Origin: Polytrichum commune
Lineage: Eukaryota; Streptophyta; Polytrichopsida; Polytrichales; Polytrichaceae
Assembly (NCBI GenBank): GCA_950295325.1
Contig: OX485806.1
Span: 56,417,169-56,481,168 of the forward strand
DNA: 64,000 nucleotides
Direction: 5' to 3'
Each line of letters opens with the position of its first letter. Within the stretch, counting starts at the first letter, position 1. The notes beneath the pieces were generated by a model, which was given only the letters and a program-made list of their open reading frames with translations, made no database searches and was not told the DNA's origin. Below, one piece after another: positions 33,501-44,280 of the stretch. The position numbers and the translations under genes are program-made.

Positions 33501-34576
33501 GAAAGATGGACCTCCCCCAAACCACATGGGTGGGATGTTGGTGAGGTACAAGGAAGTATTCACCAATATGTTGCTCAAAAAGTTACCGCCAAGGAAGGAA
33601 AAACAATTTTGCTCCACGAAAGATTGAGTTCTTGGGTTATGTGGTGACAAATGAAGTTGGTGGACGAACATAATAAAGGTCAAGGCAATCCAAGAGGAGA
33701 AGTGGCCCTTGACTAAAAAAGGGCTTAAGTCATTGGTTGGCCTAGCACTTTATTCGAGATTTTTCTATGGTTGCTGGGATCTTAGTCAACTTGTTGAAAA
33801 ATAAGAATAAAAATGGCTATCCCAAGAGTGGAATGAGCCTTGTCACCCAGCCTTTGGGGAGCTTAAGAGCAAGTTCTCTTCACAAGATGCGGTCAAGTTC
33901 CCGGGTTTTCACAAGCATTTTGAGGTGCATAAGAAGGCGAAGGACTTTACCATTGGCGGATGTTGATCCAAGATGGATGACCATTGCATATGAGACCATT
34001 AGGCTCAATGGTTGTTGAACCTTGTGCAGCTTGTGCAAGAAATGGCTATCTCAAGAGTGGGATGAGCCTTGCCACCAAGTCTATGAGGAGCCTAAGAGCA
34101 AGTTGTCTTCGCCGCCCGTGCTTAAGTTTGCGGAATTTGCCAAACCTTTTGAGGTGCATATGGGGGCGAGTGACTTTGCCAATGGCGGATGTTCATCTAA
34201 GATGGATGACCATTGCATATGAGAGCATTAAGCTCAATGGTTGTCGAACCTTGTCCGACTTGTGAAAAAAATGGTTATCCCAAGAGTGGGATGATGCTTG
34301 TCACCAAATCTTTGGGGAAGCTTAAGACAAAGTTCTCTTTGTCGCCCGTGCTCAAGTTCGCGGAGTTTGACAAACCTTTTGAGGTGCTTATGGGAGGGAG
34401 TGACTTTACCATTGGCGGATGTTGATGTAAAATCGATGACCATTGCATATGGGAGCATGAAGCTCGATGGTTGTCGAACCTTGTCCGACTTGTGAAAAAA
34501 ATGGCTATCCCAATAGTGGGATGAACCTTGTCACCAAGTCTTTAGGGAACTTAAGACCAAATTTTCTTCACCGCCC

Positions 34577-34831
34577 GTGCTCAAGTTCGTGGAGCTTGAC
34601 AAACCTTTTGAGGTGCATACGGGGGTAAGTAACTTTGCCAATGGTGGATTATGTGTAAGATGGATGGCCATTGCATATGGGAGCATGAAGCTCGATGGTT
34701 GTCAAAGAAGACAACCAACTCATGACAAAGAACTTCTTTGTTGTAGTGCATTGCTTGAAGATGTGGCGACACTATTTGGGGTCGCACAAAGCAAAGGTCT
34801 ACATGGACAATGTGTCCTAAAAGAATTTTGA
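34577..34831 (+). pseudogene. gypsy-2 RNase H fragment
   Basis: Contains KPFEVHTGVSNFA and PTHDKELL, matching the gypsy-1 RNase H fragment almost residue for residue, and ends at a stop after 84 residues as that one does. Confidence 0.7.
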
Positions 34832-35326
34832 CATACAAGCGCAAGTGAGCGCCAAGTCATTGCGGTGGCATGATAGTTTGGCGCTTATGAAGGTGGATTT
34901 GATCCACAAACCGGACCATGGAAATGTGGTGCCGAATGCGCTAAGTAGACGGGAAGAGTTCCAAGCAATGAGAACCATCCAAACCTTGTGGCTAATGTGT
35001 GCCGGCAAAGGAAACTTGTGATGCAAGATACGGGAAGGGTAAATTAACTACCCCAAAGCACAAAAGCTTTTAGGTGAGCTTTGCAAGAGCAAGGTGCTCA
35101 AAGATGTTAAGTTGGTAGACGGATTGTTCAAGTGTAAGAAAAGTCGGGTGTATGTGCCACAAGGCAGGTTGAGGCTATCCATTTGGAAGGAAGAATGTGA
35201 TAGTCCTATTGCCGGCCATAGAAGAGAAACAAAAAAACCGCCATAGAATGGTGTCAAAGAGGTACCATTGGCGGTGCATAAAGGAGGATATAACCCACTT
35301 TGTGAAGGCGTGAATAAAGTGCCAAG

Positions 35327-35640
35327 TGGAATGTGTGTGAGGCTTGTATGTTTAACTAGATATTTCTTGTTTGTTCTGGTTTGGCCTAGTTGTAAATGGG
35401 CTGGAAGAGGACCCTCTCGGATCTGAGAGGGTCATGGTCTAGGCTCATAAGGACCAGATTTTGATTGAAATGCTGTGAGGCATGTATGTTCAACTAGATA
35501 TATCTTGTGTGTACTGGTTCGGCCTAGTTGTGTATGGGCTGGAATAGGATCCTCTCGGATTCGACAGTGTCATGGGGTAGGCTCATAATGGCATGATTTT
35601 GAGCGGAATGTGTGTGAGGCATGTATGTTTTATAGTCTCG
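35327..35640 (+). repeat. B palindrome array, continued
   Basis: About two further units of the 5898-7503 array, with palindromes near 35409 (one mismatch) and 35547 (several mismatches). The gypsy-2 plus element A block (7504-35326) therefore lies within one original array, although the exact right-hand target site has been lost. Confidence 0.85.
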
Positions 35641-35706
35641 GGATAGGACATTAGGATCAGATTATGACTTCAATGTTCTCTTGCATTTGTGTAGGAATCA
35701 CAATCC

Positions 35707-38700
35707 ATGGATCTCATTCTATCGGTGGATCCCTCAAGGGATGACGATAATGTTCAATTGGAGGTTCCTCTTGTATGATTATAAGCCATTGCCTCAATCC
35801 TTGAATTTTCGTCGTATCCCAAACATCACCTCGCTTTCATTGTATTTTCAATAATTTTGGCACTACCTAATGTTTTTATGGTTGCCCTTGTAGAATGATG
35901 CACCAGTTGCAACCGACTCTTTGTGTCCTCTTGATGAGTCCAACTGAGAGGAGACTGAGCTCTTGATTTGGAGATCGCGAAAAGAAGACTCTAATGTTGT
36001 GATTCACCGTGTTCGAATGAAACCTTTTCATAAGTCGCGTTTCTCTATCCCTTTGTGCCGCTTGCGATGTCTTCCACTTGTTTGTCCCATCAACGAGGTT
36101 GATATCGCTCGGTTGGAAAATGAGTTCGTCATGGGTTACCGTGACGGTGACCGAGCCTTGTATGTCTCTCCCTACAACAACCTCAATGAGGTACTCGATG
36201 TCTCCGATGACATCCACAATTCTTGGAGTTCATTATGGCAAGAAGCCAATGAGGAATTCGACGCCATGCTCCAAAATGACCCCGACCTTGCTCACCTTTC
36301 TGGCAAGATGTTCTACGTGTGGGAAGGGAACCACCGTTTGTCGGCTTGGTGGAGGCACATTAATAAGCATCATTCGCTGGATAAATATTGGCATATCTCT
36401 GTTAACTGTATTGTCGTGGATCCAAGAAGTTGCACTGTCGTCTTCTTGAATGCCATGAATGACATCAATTGGTAAGTTCACGTTTCTTTCCCTTATTTCT
36501 TTTTCTTTTCCGTTTTCCTTTTATGTTTCATTGTTTTTTGGACCCTCATTACTTTGTTTTTTAGGTCCACGGAGCACGATCATGTTAAGGACAAATTCCC
36601 TGCCAAATTGCTTCGCATTCATACATTTGGAAAAATGAAGCTTGAGAATTTCAAGGACCTCGTTTCCGTTGACGACTATCAGATGTGCGAGGCTAAGATG
36701 GAGAAGAGTCCTACTTGGTATCCCCTCACATTGGACGTCTTCGTCAAGTTCTTGTACAAGGTAATATTTCTCCTACCTCTAGTTTTTTTCTTTCTCATGT
36801 TTTGTGCATTAATCCTTACACACATTTCTGTTTGTTTTAGAGAAAGATCTCCAATTCGGCGGATACTGCTGCACGGTTATACTGTGAGGCCACTCCCGAG
36901 GCTCTTAGATCTGCACCTAGGATTTGGGATGCTATGACAAAAACCCAGGATAGATTGATCAAAAGTATTCGATCTCGGAGTTTTGAGAAGTTCATCTCCG
37001 TCGCCCACAAGGACAACGGCGATGACTTCTTCCAAGAGGTACTCCCTGCACCTCTTTAATTTTTGTTTGCTTGCACCTTCGTGTTTTCCTACTTGTGCTT
37101 TATGTATATTCCCTTACATTACACTATTCGTTTTTGCATATTGACCGTCATTTCTCTACCTTCCTCGTCCCGGATATGACTATTGAGAAACTGCAAAAGG
37201 TGGCAACTACACATATGAATGCTTCCTTTAAGGCTAGATGGCTTCGGTGGTGGAATTCCCCCGCCGAGGTCAAGACCATAAACAAGTTCCCGTCTTCTCT
37301 TCCTCTTCGCGAGAAAGCCCTCGATGACTGGCTTCACAAAGCTTCTTTTTGGGCACAGGTGCTCCAATACCTTATATTTTTTGCATTGTGATATTGGGTT
37401 GTGATGTTGAAATAGTTTGGTGTGCTCTAGAGGACGACCCTCTTGGATCCGAGAGGGTCTTTTGTTGAGGGCATGAGGACCAAGATTTTGCCTTCTGTGT
37501 TGGGTACTTTAATTTGTGTGTTTAGTTAGGCATTAGGACCAGATTTTGACCAGATTTTTAACTTCATGTTTTTTTCATCTTAGTTGGAGAAAGGGGTTGA
37601 GGGTGAAATTGCCTCATTTGAAAATGAATGCTCCATGGACATCGACTAGGTTTCTACGGAAGATCTTTTGCAACCTGCTCATTTTGCCGAGCATTGGAGG
37701 CTGATTTTGTGGGACAAGGCTTTTCGAGTGTATTTTGATGACAATGGAGTCTTGAAATTCACCAAAGGGCTCGATCTCATGGAGTTCGAGGAAGGTCCTA
37801 TAGCTATCAAGCGCGTTGCTTACCGGTAATCATCCTTGTTTTTCTTTTCTCCTTCATATCTTCGTTTGCTTTCATTATTTCAACTCCATGTCTTTGTTCT
37901 CATGTTCTTCGATGTGTAGGTACATTCACCGTGAGCTTGTCGTGAAGAATGCTCTTCCTTCTACGTCCTTGCCGTCATTCCTTGACGATTGGATCGATGA
38001 CAACTCAAATCTTTGTGTGTACACGCGCATGCAACTTGCAAAATTTCCACGCGTGCATTTGGTGGCTGGTGGTTGGTACTTGGATTGTTCTCGTGGATTC
38101 GTTCCCGATGTAGAAGAACCCCTCTACGACAACCTCGCTTTCTCTGCCCCTGAGGTAATTGAATTGGAGGAAGAGCCGGAAGAAGATGAGAATCCGGCTC
38201 CTCCCACGAATGACAAGGAGGTTGCACCGGTGAAGGCCAAGGGCAAAGGCAAGAGGGTGGCCTCCAGTCAAGTCTTCACCCGTTCTTTCACCAAGGCCTC
38301 CGTTCGAGGCACTGCAGCCCCAGCTACCACGGTTGTCGGAAGTCCAACGGCAACTCCTTCTGCCCCTTCTCGTAACCATGTTCCCGCTCCTTCCCATAGC
38401 GGTGTCACCATTCCCTCCATGCCGCGCAAGAGGAAGGTTGTTGCTCCGGATACCTCTGCAACTTCTTCGGAGAAGTCGTCTTCTCTCTCTTTGATTGAGA
38501 ATGTCGACATGGGGGACCTCATAGAGGATCTCATGCGGTCCAAGGTTCCCCCTTCCGCTTACTGCCGCATCCAAGAATTCCTTACTAAGGTCTGTGCGAC
38601 ATTCTCTTGTTTTTCCGTTCATTCATTCTAATTCAACACTTGTTTTCTTATATTTTTCTATGGATTTTTTATTTCCAGGTTGGAGTGGGTCGTACTCGTC

Positions 38701-39982
38701 CTAATACCAAGCCTAAGGTGCACACAGGGCTTGATCTACTCTTTGCAGATGTACCTGAAAACCTCCGTGTGTCAGGCATCTCGTCATCATCGTCGGATGT
38801 TCCTCAATGGAACAAGCGTTCTTCCACTTACTTTGAGGTTCTGTTTGCCTTCGCAAACGCCAACCTCCATGACGACGGCGTTCTTGTCTTTGCACACGCC
38901 GCTGATCCTAAGGTGTCTAGATTCATACATAACTGGGCACATACAGAGGACTTCTACGTTGCCGAAGACTGGTTTGGCATGAATGACCTCGATCTCCAAT
39001 CGCCCATTAATCCATCCGACTTGGTAAGTCATTTCTAGCCTCATCCTTTTGTATTCCTCATTCTACCATTTTAATGTCTTGAAGACTCGCAAGTTCTTCA
39101 TCAAGGTTCTCGTGCGTAATGATTATGTTTTGAATGTCCGGACCTCGGACTTCGAAGACATGGGTCACAATCTCAAGAGAGATGGTTGGTTCAATAGCTT
39201 CGCCGATTCGAAGAACCCGTTGATGAGGGAAGATGGGGTGCCTTGAAGAGGTGCTCGTGAAAAACGCCCCGAGTTCTTCTCCATCTTTTTCTCCGCCTTC
39301 ACTAACAAGGACGACATTATCATAGATTGGCAATGTGGCCTTGGTTGGTTTTTCTTCTCCTTGTTTTTCATATCTTTGTTTTTTGCTTGTTCCATTTCCC
39401 ATTCATTCCCTTATGCTCACCTTCTTGGATTTCATTCTTTCTAGGAGGTTTTATCATTGCATATCGATCCATTCAACGCCATACTGTGGCGCTTGAGTCG
39501 GATATCGACATCTTCAAGTCCATCCTCCTCCCCATACGTGAGACTGAGCAAGAACACACTACTCAGCATGCTGCCCCACAACGAGGGTTGGTTTTTGCTC
39601 TCCTTCCCCGGAAGATGGCAAACCGCAATTTCGATTTGCTGTGTGCGTAAGTTCGTTATTGGCTTCTAACTTGCTTGCTTGAATTTCTATCTTCTCGATT
39701 CCGGATTTTTTGTTATGTCCTAATTTTTTTGTTTTCTCATTCTATATTTTCAGAGTTTATATTGAGAGCCCGATTCGTATCCTTAATGCGGACATGTTTG
39801 CAACCCCTTCGACGACGTTTGAGCTCCCTTCATATCCTGCTAACATTACCCATCTTTTGGCGGAAGCACCGTCCCCACCTCCTAGTCGCACCCGCCCTTT
39901 CAACAAACTAATTTTGGATTTCCTAGATATAGAGGCCGACCAGGGCGAGGATAGTGATAGACATGGTACTCCAAATTCCTGA
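35707..39982 (+). pseudogene. ParB/sulfiredoxin-like plus DNA-methyltransferase-like fusion, gene B (in-frame stops)
   Basis: Coding exons: 35707-35772, 35894-36471, 36565-36760, 36841-37038, 37188-37358, 37584-37825, 37920-38589, 38679-39023, 39085-39343, 39445-39646 and 39754-39982, all with GT-AG borders and matching phase. A leader exon edge at 35694/35695 precedes the ATG. FYVWEGNHRLSAWW (from about 36312) is the ParB/Srx-like pocket. A Lys/Pro/Ser-rich linker (about 38180-38450) follows. The methyltransferase-like part has DLLFADVPEN in the DPPY position (about 38730) and KRPEFFSIFF, DDIIIDWQCGLGG, RHTVALESD (39265-39510), a well-kept cofactor-binding motif. TGA 35945-35947, TAG 37647-37649 and TGA 39244-39246 break an otherwise clean frame with no frameshift. 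Recently inactivated copy of the gene A type; base-modifying activity is inferred only from motifs. Confidence 0.7.
37436..37459. repeat. B palindrome in an intron of gene B
   Basis: One B palindrome (one mismatch) lies in the intron 37359-37583, accompanied by array-like text (GGACCAAGATTTTG). This mirrors the A palindromes within introns of gene A. Confidence 0.85.
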
Positions 39983-40645
39983 CTACGCCTCATGCGTTTG
40001 GAACCTTTATCTCCTATGTATTCTTTATGTTTAAGTTTTTTATAATTTCAATTGTTAAATTTCCATGTCCTTTTTTCAAACCACATTCAACTCCTCCTTC
40101 ATCTTATTTTGTTGTTTGATTTCAATTGCTCTTGTATTTGTTGACAGCTTGTATTCAAGGTTGTCAGCTTGTATTTGTACATATGTTCAACTAGTTGGTT
40201 GATAGGTTCAACTAGTTTGTTTTTTGGCTGGAATTTGACCCTCTCAAAACCGAGAGGGTCCAGGGGTTGGGGGTTTGCACCACATTTTTGGACCCTTTTG
40301 GATCCGAGAGGGTCTTTACTTGGAGGGCATTAGGACCAAATTTTGACTTCAAGTCTGGGTACTTTGTATGTGTAGGTGGGTAGAATTTGTTTGGACTGGT
40401 TTGGCCTAGTTGTGTACCAGGACCAGATTTTGATTGAAAAGTTGTGAGGCATGTATGTTCAACTATCTATTTCTTGTGTGTAGTGGTTCGGCCTAGTTGT
40501 GTATGGGCTGGAATAGGACCCTCTCGGATCCGAGAGGGTCATGGTCTAGGCTCATAAGGGCTAGATTTTTAGTGGAATGTTGTGAGGCATGTATGTTCAA
40601 CTAGATATTTCTTATGTGGAGTGGTTCGGCCTAATTGTCTATGGG
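39983..40645 (+). repeat. 3' flank of gene B with three B palindromes
   Basis: Palindromes at 40237-40260 (centre altered), 40291-40314 (one arm altered) and 40517-40540 (perfect) are set in array-type spacers. The array unit after the last one is cut off at 40645/40646 by the gypsy-3 LTR. The right-hand end of the element to which gene B belongs was not found. Confidence 0.85.
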
Positions 40646-43600
40646 TGTGAGCCCAAAATGGTGCCCACATGTGTTCTTAACCCTTTGAAACTATTAGAAG
40701 TTATGTTTTGATGTTTTATAATTATTCACAAAAATATAAAAAGAGTCAGGCTTGAGTGAAGTTATGTTTAGACCTTAGATTGATTAGAAGTTTAACGGTG
40801 TGAAGAAAGTTCCTTAGTAAGGTGAGCATAGTGTGTGGTGAACCAAGGGTGGCTCCTTGAGTTAAATGTTTGAATTAGGATCTATGTTGTTAGTTTAAGA
40901 TTTGAAGGTTTAAATGATAGGATGAGAGCCTACAAAGTAGGAAATGATCAAAATGTTTATCTTGAGCCTTGGGGGTGCTCACCTACTCCTTTGAAGGCTT
41001 AAAAGATAGGATGAAAGCCTACAAAGTAGGAAAAGATCAAAAGGTTTATTTTGAGCCTTGGGGGTGCTCACCTACTCACTTGAAGGCTTAAAGGATAGGA
41101 TGAGAGCCTACAAAGTAGGAAATGATCAAAAGGTTTATCTTGAGTGTTGGGGGTGCTCACCTACTCCCTTTCACCTGACTATATAATCTTCACTCTCCCC
41201 TCTCTCTCTCTCTTTCCTTTGTGCTCTTTGGCACCCCACGTGTTATGAGTGTGGGTGTGTGGGAAGCAAGAAAGGAGCACGTGTGTGTGCAAGGTCTCAA
41301 GGTGAAGAACCAAGACTAATTAGCTTTGAAGTTACTCGACCACCGAGAGGGAATGCCTAGCAATGTGTTCTCGGTAAAAAAATTTCGACACTACCTCTTG
41401 TGTAACTCGGTGGTCTTCTTTGTGGATCACATGGCCATTAAATATTTGGTGAACAAGGCGGAACTAAGTGGTAGATTAGCGAGGTGTGTTTTGCTATAAG
41501 AGGAATTCGATTACACGGTGGAATACAAACCGGACGCATGCACTTGCAAGCCGACCATTTGTCTAGATTGTCGGAAAAGATGGGAGAAAACGCGGTGGAC
41601 GATAGGCTAATGGATGATGATCTCTTTGTGGTTACCTCAAGACCGGATTGGTACGCGGCATCGTGGAATTCTTGACGACCCAAACATTGCCCGAGGAGTG
41701 GTCCAAGGAAGAGAGAAGGAAAGTGAAGGTTAATAGTAGACATTTCATGGTGTTGGGACATAGATTGTTTAGGAGGGGAACCGACGGCCTACTTAGGAGG
41801 TGTGTGTCCGCAATGGAGGTGCCCTTTATTTTATTGGCATGCCACGATAGCGCATGCGGCGGGCATTTCTTAGGGCAACTTACCGGCCAAAAAATACTTA
41901 GAGCCGGATACTTTTGGCCTACGTTGTTTATAGACTCACACGATTATGAGAAAAAAATTTATGCTTGCCAAAGGTACGCCAGAAATGATCTTAGGATGAA
42001 AATGCCACTACATGTCTCTTTACTATTAGTTTCTTTTGAAAAATGGGGAATAGATTATGTGGGACCGGTTCATCCTCATTCCTCAAGGGGAATGGTTTAC
42101 ATCGTAGTGGCCACGGAATATTTAACAAAGTGGGCAGAGGCCAAAGCAGTCAAAACGGATACGGCCACTCACGCGGCTACTTTCAAGTATGAGAACATTA
42201 TCACTAGGTTTGGATGTCCTAAAATCCTAGTTAGTGATAGAGGTACACATTTCTGAATGATCTCATTCGCGAGATGACTAGTAGGTTTCAAATAGATCAT
42301 AGGAAAACTACACCTTACCATCCGCAGACCAATGGTCAAACGGAGCGTGTCAACGGGATTTAGGTGAGCATTCTACGCAAAACAGTTATAGACTCGAAGC
42401 GAGATTGGGACGTCAAGTAGACAGCGACACTATGGGCATACCGGACAACCTATAAGGTGACTACCCATGCCACACCTTTTTCATTGGTGTATGGTTTGGA
42501 AGCCACACTTCCGATCGAATATGACGTAGAATCACTTAGGGTGGCCATAGGTTCGAGACTTACCGACAAACAATCCTTGAAGAATAGGCTCACCGACTTC
42601 GAGGAGCTTGACGAACGAAGACGGACGGCCGCTCAACATATCGAGGCGATTCAACGTCGAAGAAAAATCATCTTCGACAAAAGACATAAGAAAAGGGCAC
42701 TTCAACCGGGAATGATGGTAATGATACAAGACGCAAGGAAGCTTGAATTCCTGCAAAATTTGATGCGGTGTGGTTAGGGCCTTACCTTGTACAAGTAGTT
42801 TTTCCTAACAACTCACTCCAATTGGAGACTTTGAACGGCGAATTCTTTCCTACCTGCACTTCACGGAGTAGATGTAAGAAGTACAAAGCGTGAGTCGCCA
42901 CTTATCTTCGGAGCAAGAGATTCGGGATCTATCCCCCGATGGTCGCCAATAATATGAGCCCAAAATGGTGTCCACATCTATTCTTAACCCTTTGAACTAT
43001 TAGAAGTTATGTTTTGATGTTTTATGATTATTCACAAAAATATAAAAAGAGTCAAGCTTGAGTGAAGTTATGTTTAGACCTTAGATTGATTAGAAGTTTA
43101 GCGGTGTGAAAAAAAATCCTTAGTTAGGTGAGCATAGTGTGTGGTGAACCAAGGGTGGCTCCTTGAGTTAAATGTTTGAATTAGGATCTATGTTGTTAGT
43201 TTAAGAGTTAAAGGTTTAAATGATAGGATGAGAGCCTACAAAGTAGGAAATGATCAAAAGGTTTATCTTGAGTCTTGGGGGTGCTCACCTACTCCCTTGA
43301 AGGCTTAAAGGATAGGATGAAAGCCTACAAAGTAGGAAATGATCAAAAGGTTTATCTTGAGCCTTGGGGGTGCTCATCTACTCCCTTGAAGGCTTAAAAA
43401 ATAAGATGAGAGCCTACAAAGTAGGAAAGGATCAAAAGGTTTATCTTGAGCATTGGGAGTGCTCACCTACTCCCTTTCACCTCACTATATAATCTTCACT
43501 CTCCTCTCTCTCTCTCTTTGCTTTGTGCTCTTTGGCACCCCACGTGTTATGAGTGTGGGTGTGTGGGAAGCAAGAAAGGAGCACGTGTGTGTGCAAGATC

Positions 43601-44280
43601 TCAAGGTGAAGAACCAAGACTAATTAGTCTTGAAGTTAGTTGACACTTGTTAGGAGTAGTCTTTGGTTTAAGGCATTTAGAGTTTAGCTCGTTGTGTTCA
43701 ACTTATAGAATTTAGACTTATATCATTTAAATTTATAGTGTTTAGAATTATGACATTTAGAATTGTAGCATCTAGATTCATGTTAGATTTAAAGCATTCA
43801 ACCTTGTAGGCTTTAAGGCGGAGGCCACTTAGGCTAGCTGCTGGTTTGAAGTTGGAGGCAGTCGGCTTAGTTGCTGGTTTGAAGTTGGAGACAGTGGGCT
43901 TAGCTGCTGGTTTGAAGTTGGAGGCAGTCGGGCTTAGCTGCTGGTTTGAAGTTGGAGGCAGTTAGGCTTAGCGGCCGGGTTGAAGAGGGAGGCTAGTTAG
44001 GCCTAGCGGCTGGGTTAAGTAAAGCCAGTTAGATTCAGCGAATGAGTTAGGGAGGAATCTAGTTCCAACTAGTTGTGCACTCCCGAATTTGAGCTAGATC
44101 GACAAGCTAAGTTACTACTAGTTAGTGAGGATGGTTAATTAGACTAATTAGTTAGGCTAGAGGGTTAGGCTAGTTGGTTTAGTGGTTGCATTATGATATG
44201 AAGTTGGGAAGGATTTGTGAGGGACTTGTGGAAGAGGAGGTAATGTTAAGTTATATAAGTATTTTTCAACACTTGTATTA
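40646..44280 (+). mobile_element. gypsy-3: internally deleted Ty3/gypsy element
   Basis: The first LTR (40646 to about 41335, start TGTGAGCCCAAAATGG) is cut and joined directly to RNase H sequence at about 41340. The second LTR starts at about 42952-42954 and runs at least to about 44270, where its end is not clear. The PBS, gag, protease and RT are missing. Both LTRs share three tandem ~89-bp units (40905-41165 and 43205-43465) ending in GGGGGTGCTCACCTACTCC. The second LTR also has about five ~33-bp TAGCTGCTGGTTTGAAG-type units at 43836-43990. No target duplication found. Confidence 0.8.
41340..42900 (+). pseudogene. gypsy-3 RNase H and integrase, broken
   Basis: RNase H end (HMAIKYLVNKAELSGR, EEFDYTVEYKP) at about 41430-41530. 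The integrase is at 41648-42256, with a pre-integrase HHCC-type segment (CHDSACGGHF, ACQRYARND), then WGIDYVGPV and TKWAEAKAV, then ILVSDRGTHF (second Asp), where a one-base frameshift ends the frame at 42256. The region continues in other frames with YHPQTNGQTERVNG (third acidic residue) and the C-terminal domain at 42457-42777. Confidence 0.8.

Larger units (their letters stand above)
31855..35326 (+). mobile_element. gypsy-2: truncated RT-deficient Ty3/gypsy element
   Basis: Continues the LTR interrupted at 8033 (to about 32299), followed by TGGTATCAGAGC at 32302-32313 and an internal region on the plus strand collinear with gypsy-1: gag-like (32364-32935), protease-like (33111-33500), RT C-terminal scrap (33690-33780), four ~228-bp RT/RNase H repeats (33815-34730), RNase H (34577-34831) and integrase zinc-binding region (to 35326). 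It stops abruptly at GCCAAG and joins the B palindrome array, so the integrase core and 3' LTR are deleted. It lacks the reverse transcriptase core at the same place as gypsy-1. Confidence 0.85.

Noticed and set aside
22115-35326. Gypsy-1 and gypsy-2 as one large inverted repeat formed by duplication
   Set aside because: Gypsy-1 has its own perfect CTAGG duplication and complete LTRs, so the two are independent insertions of one family in opposite orientation.
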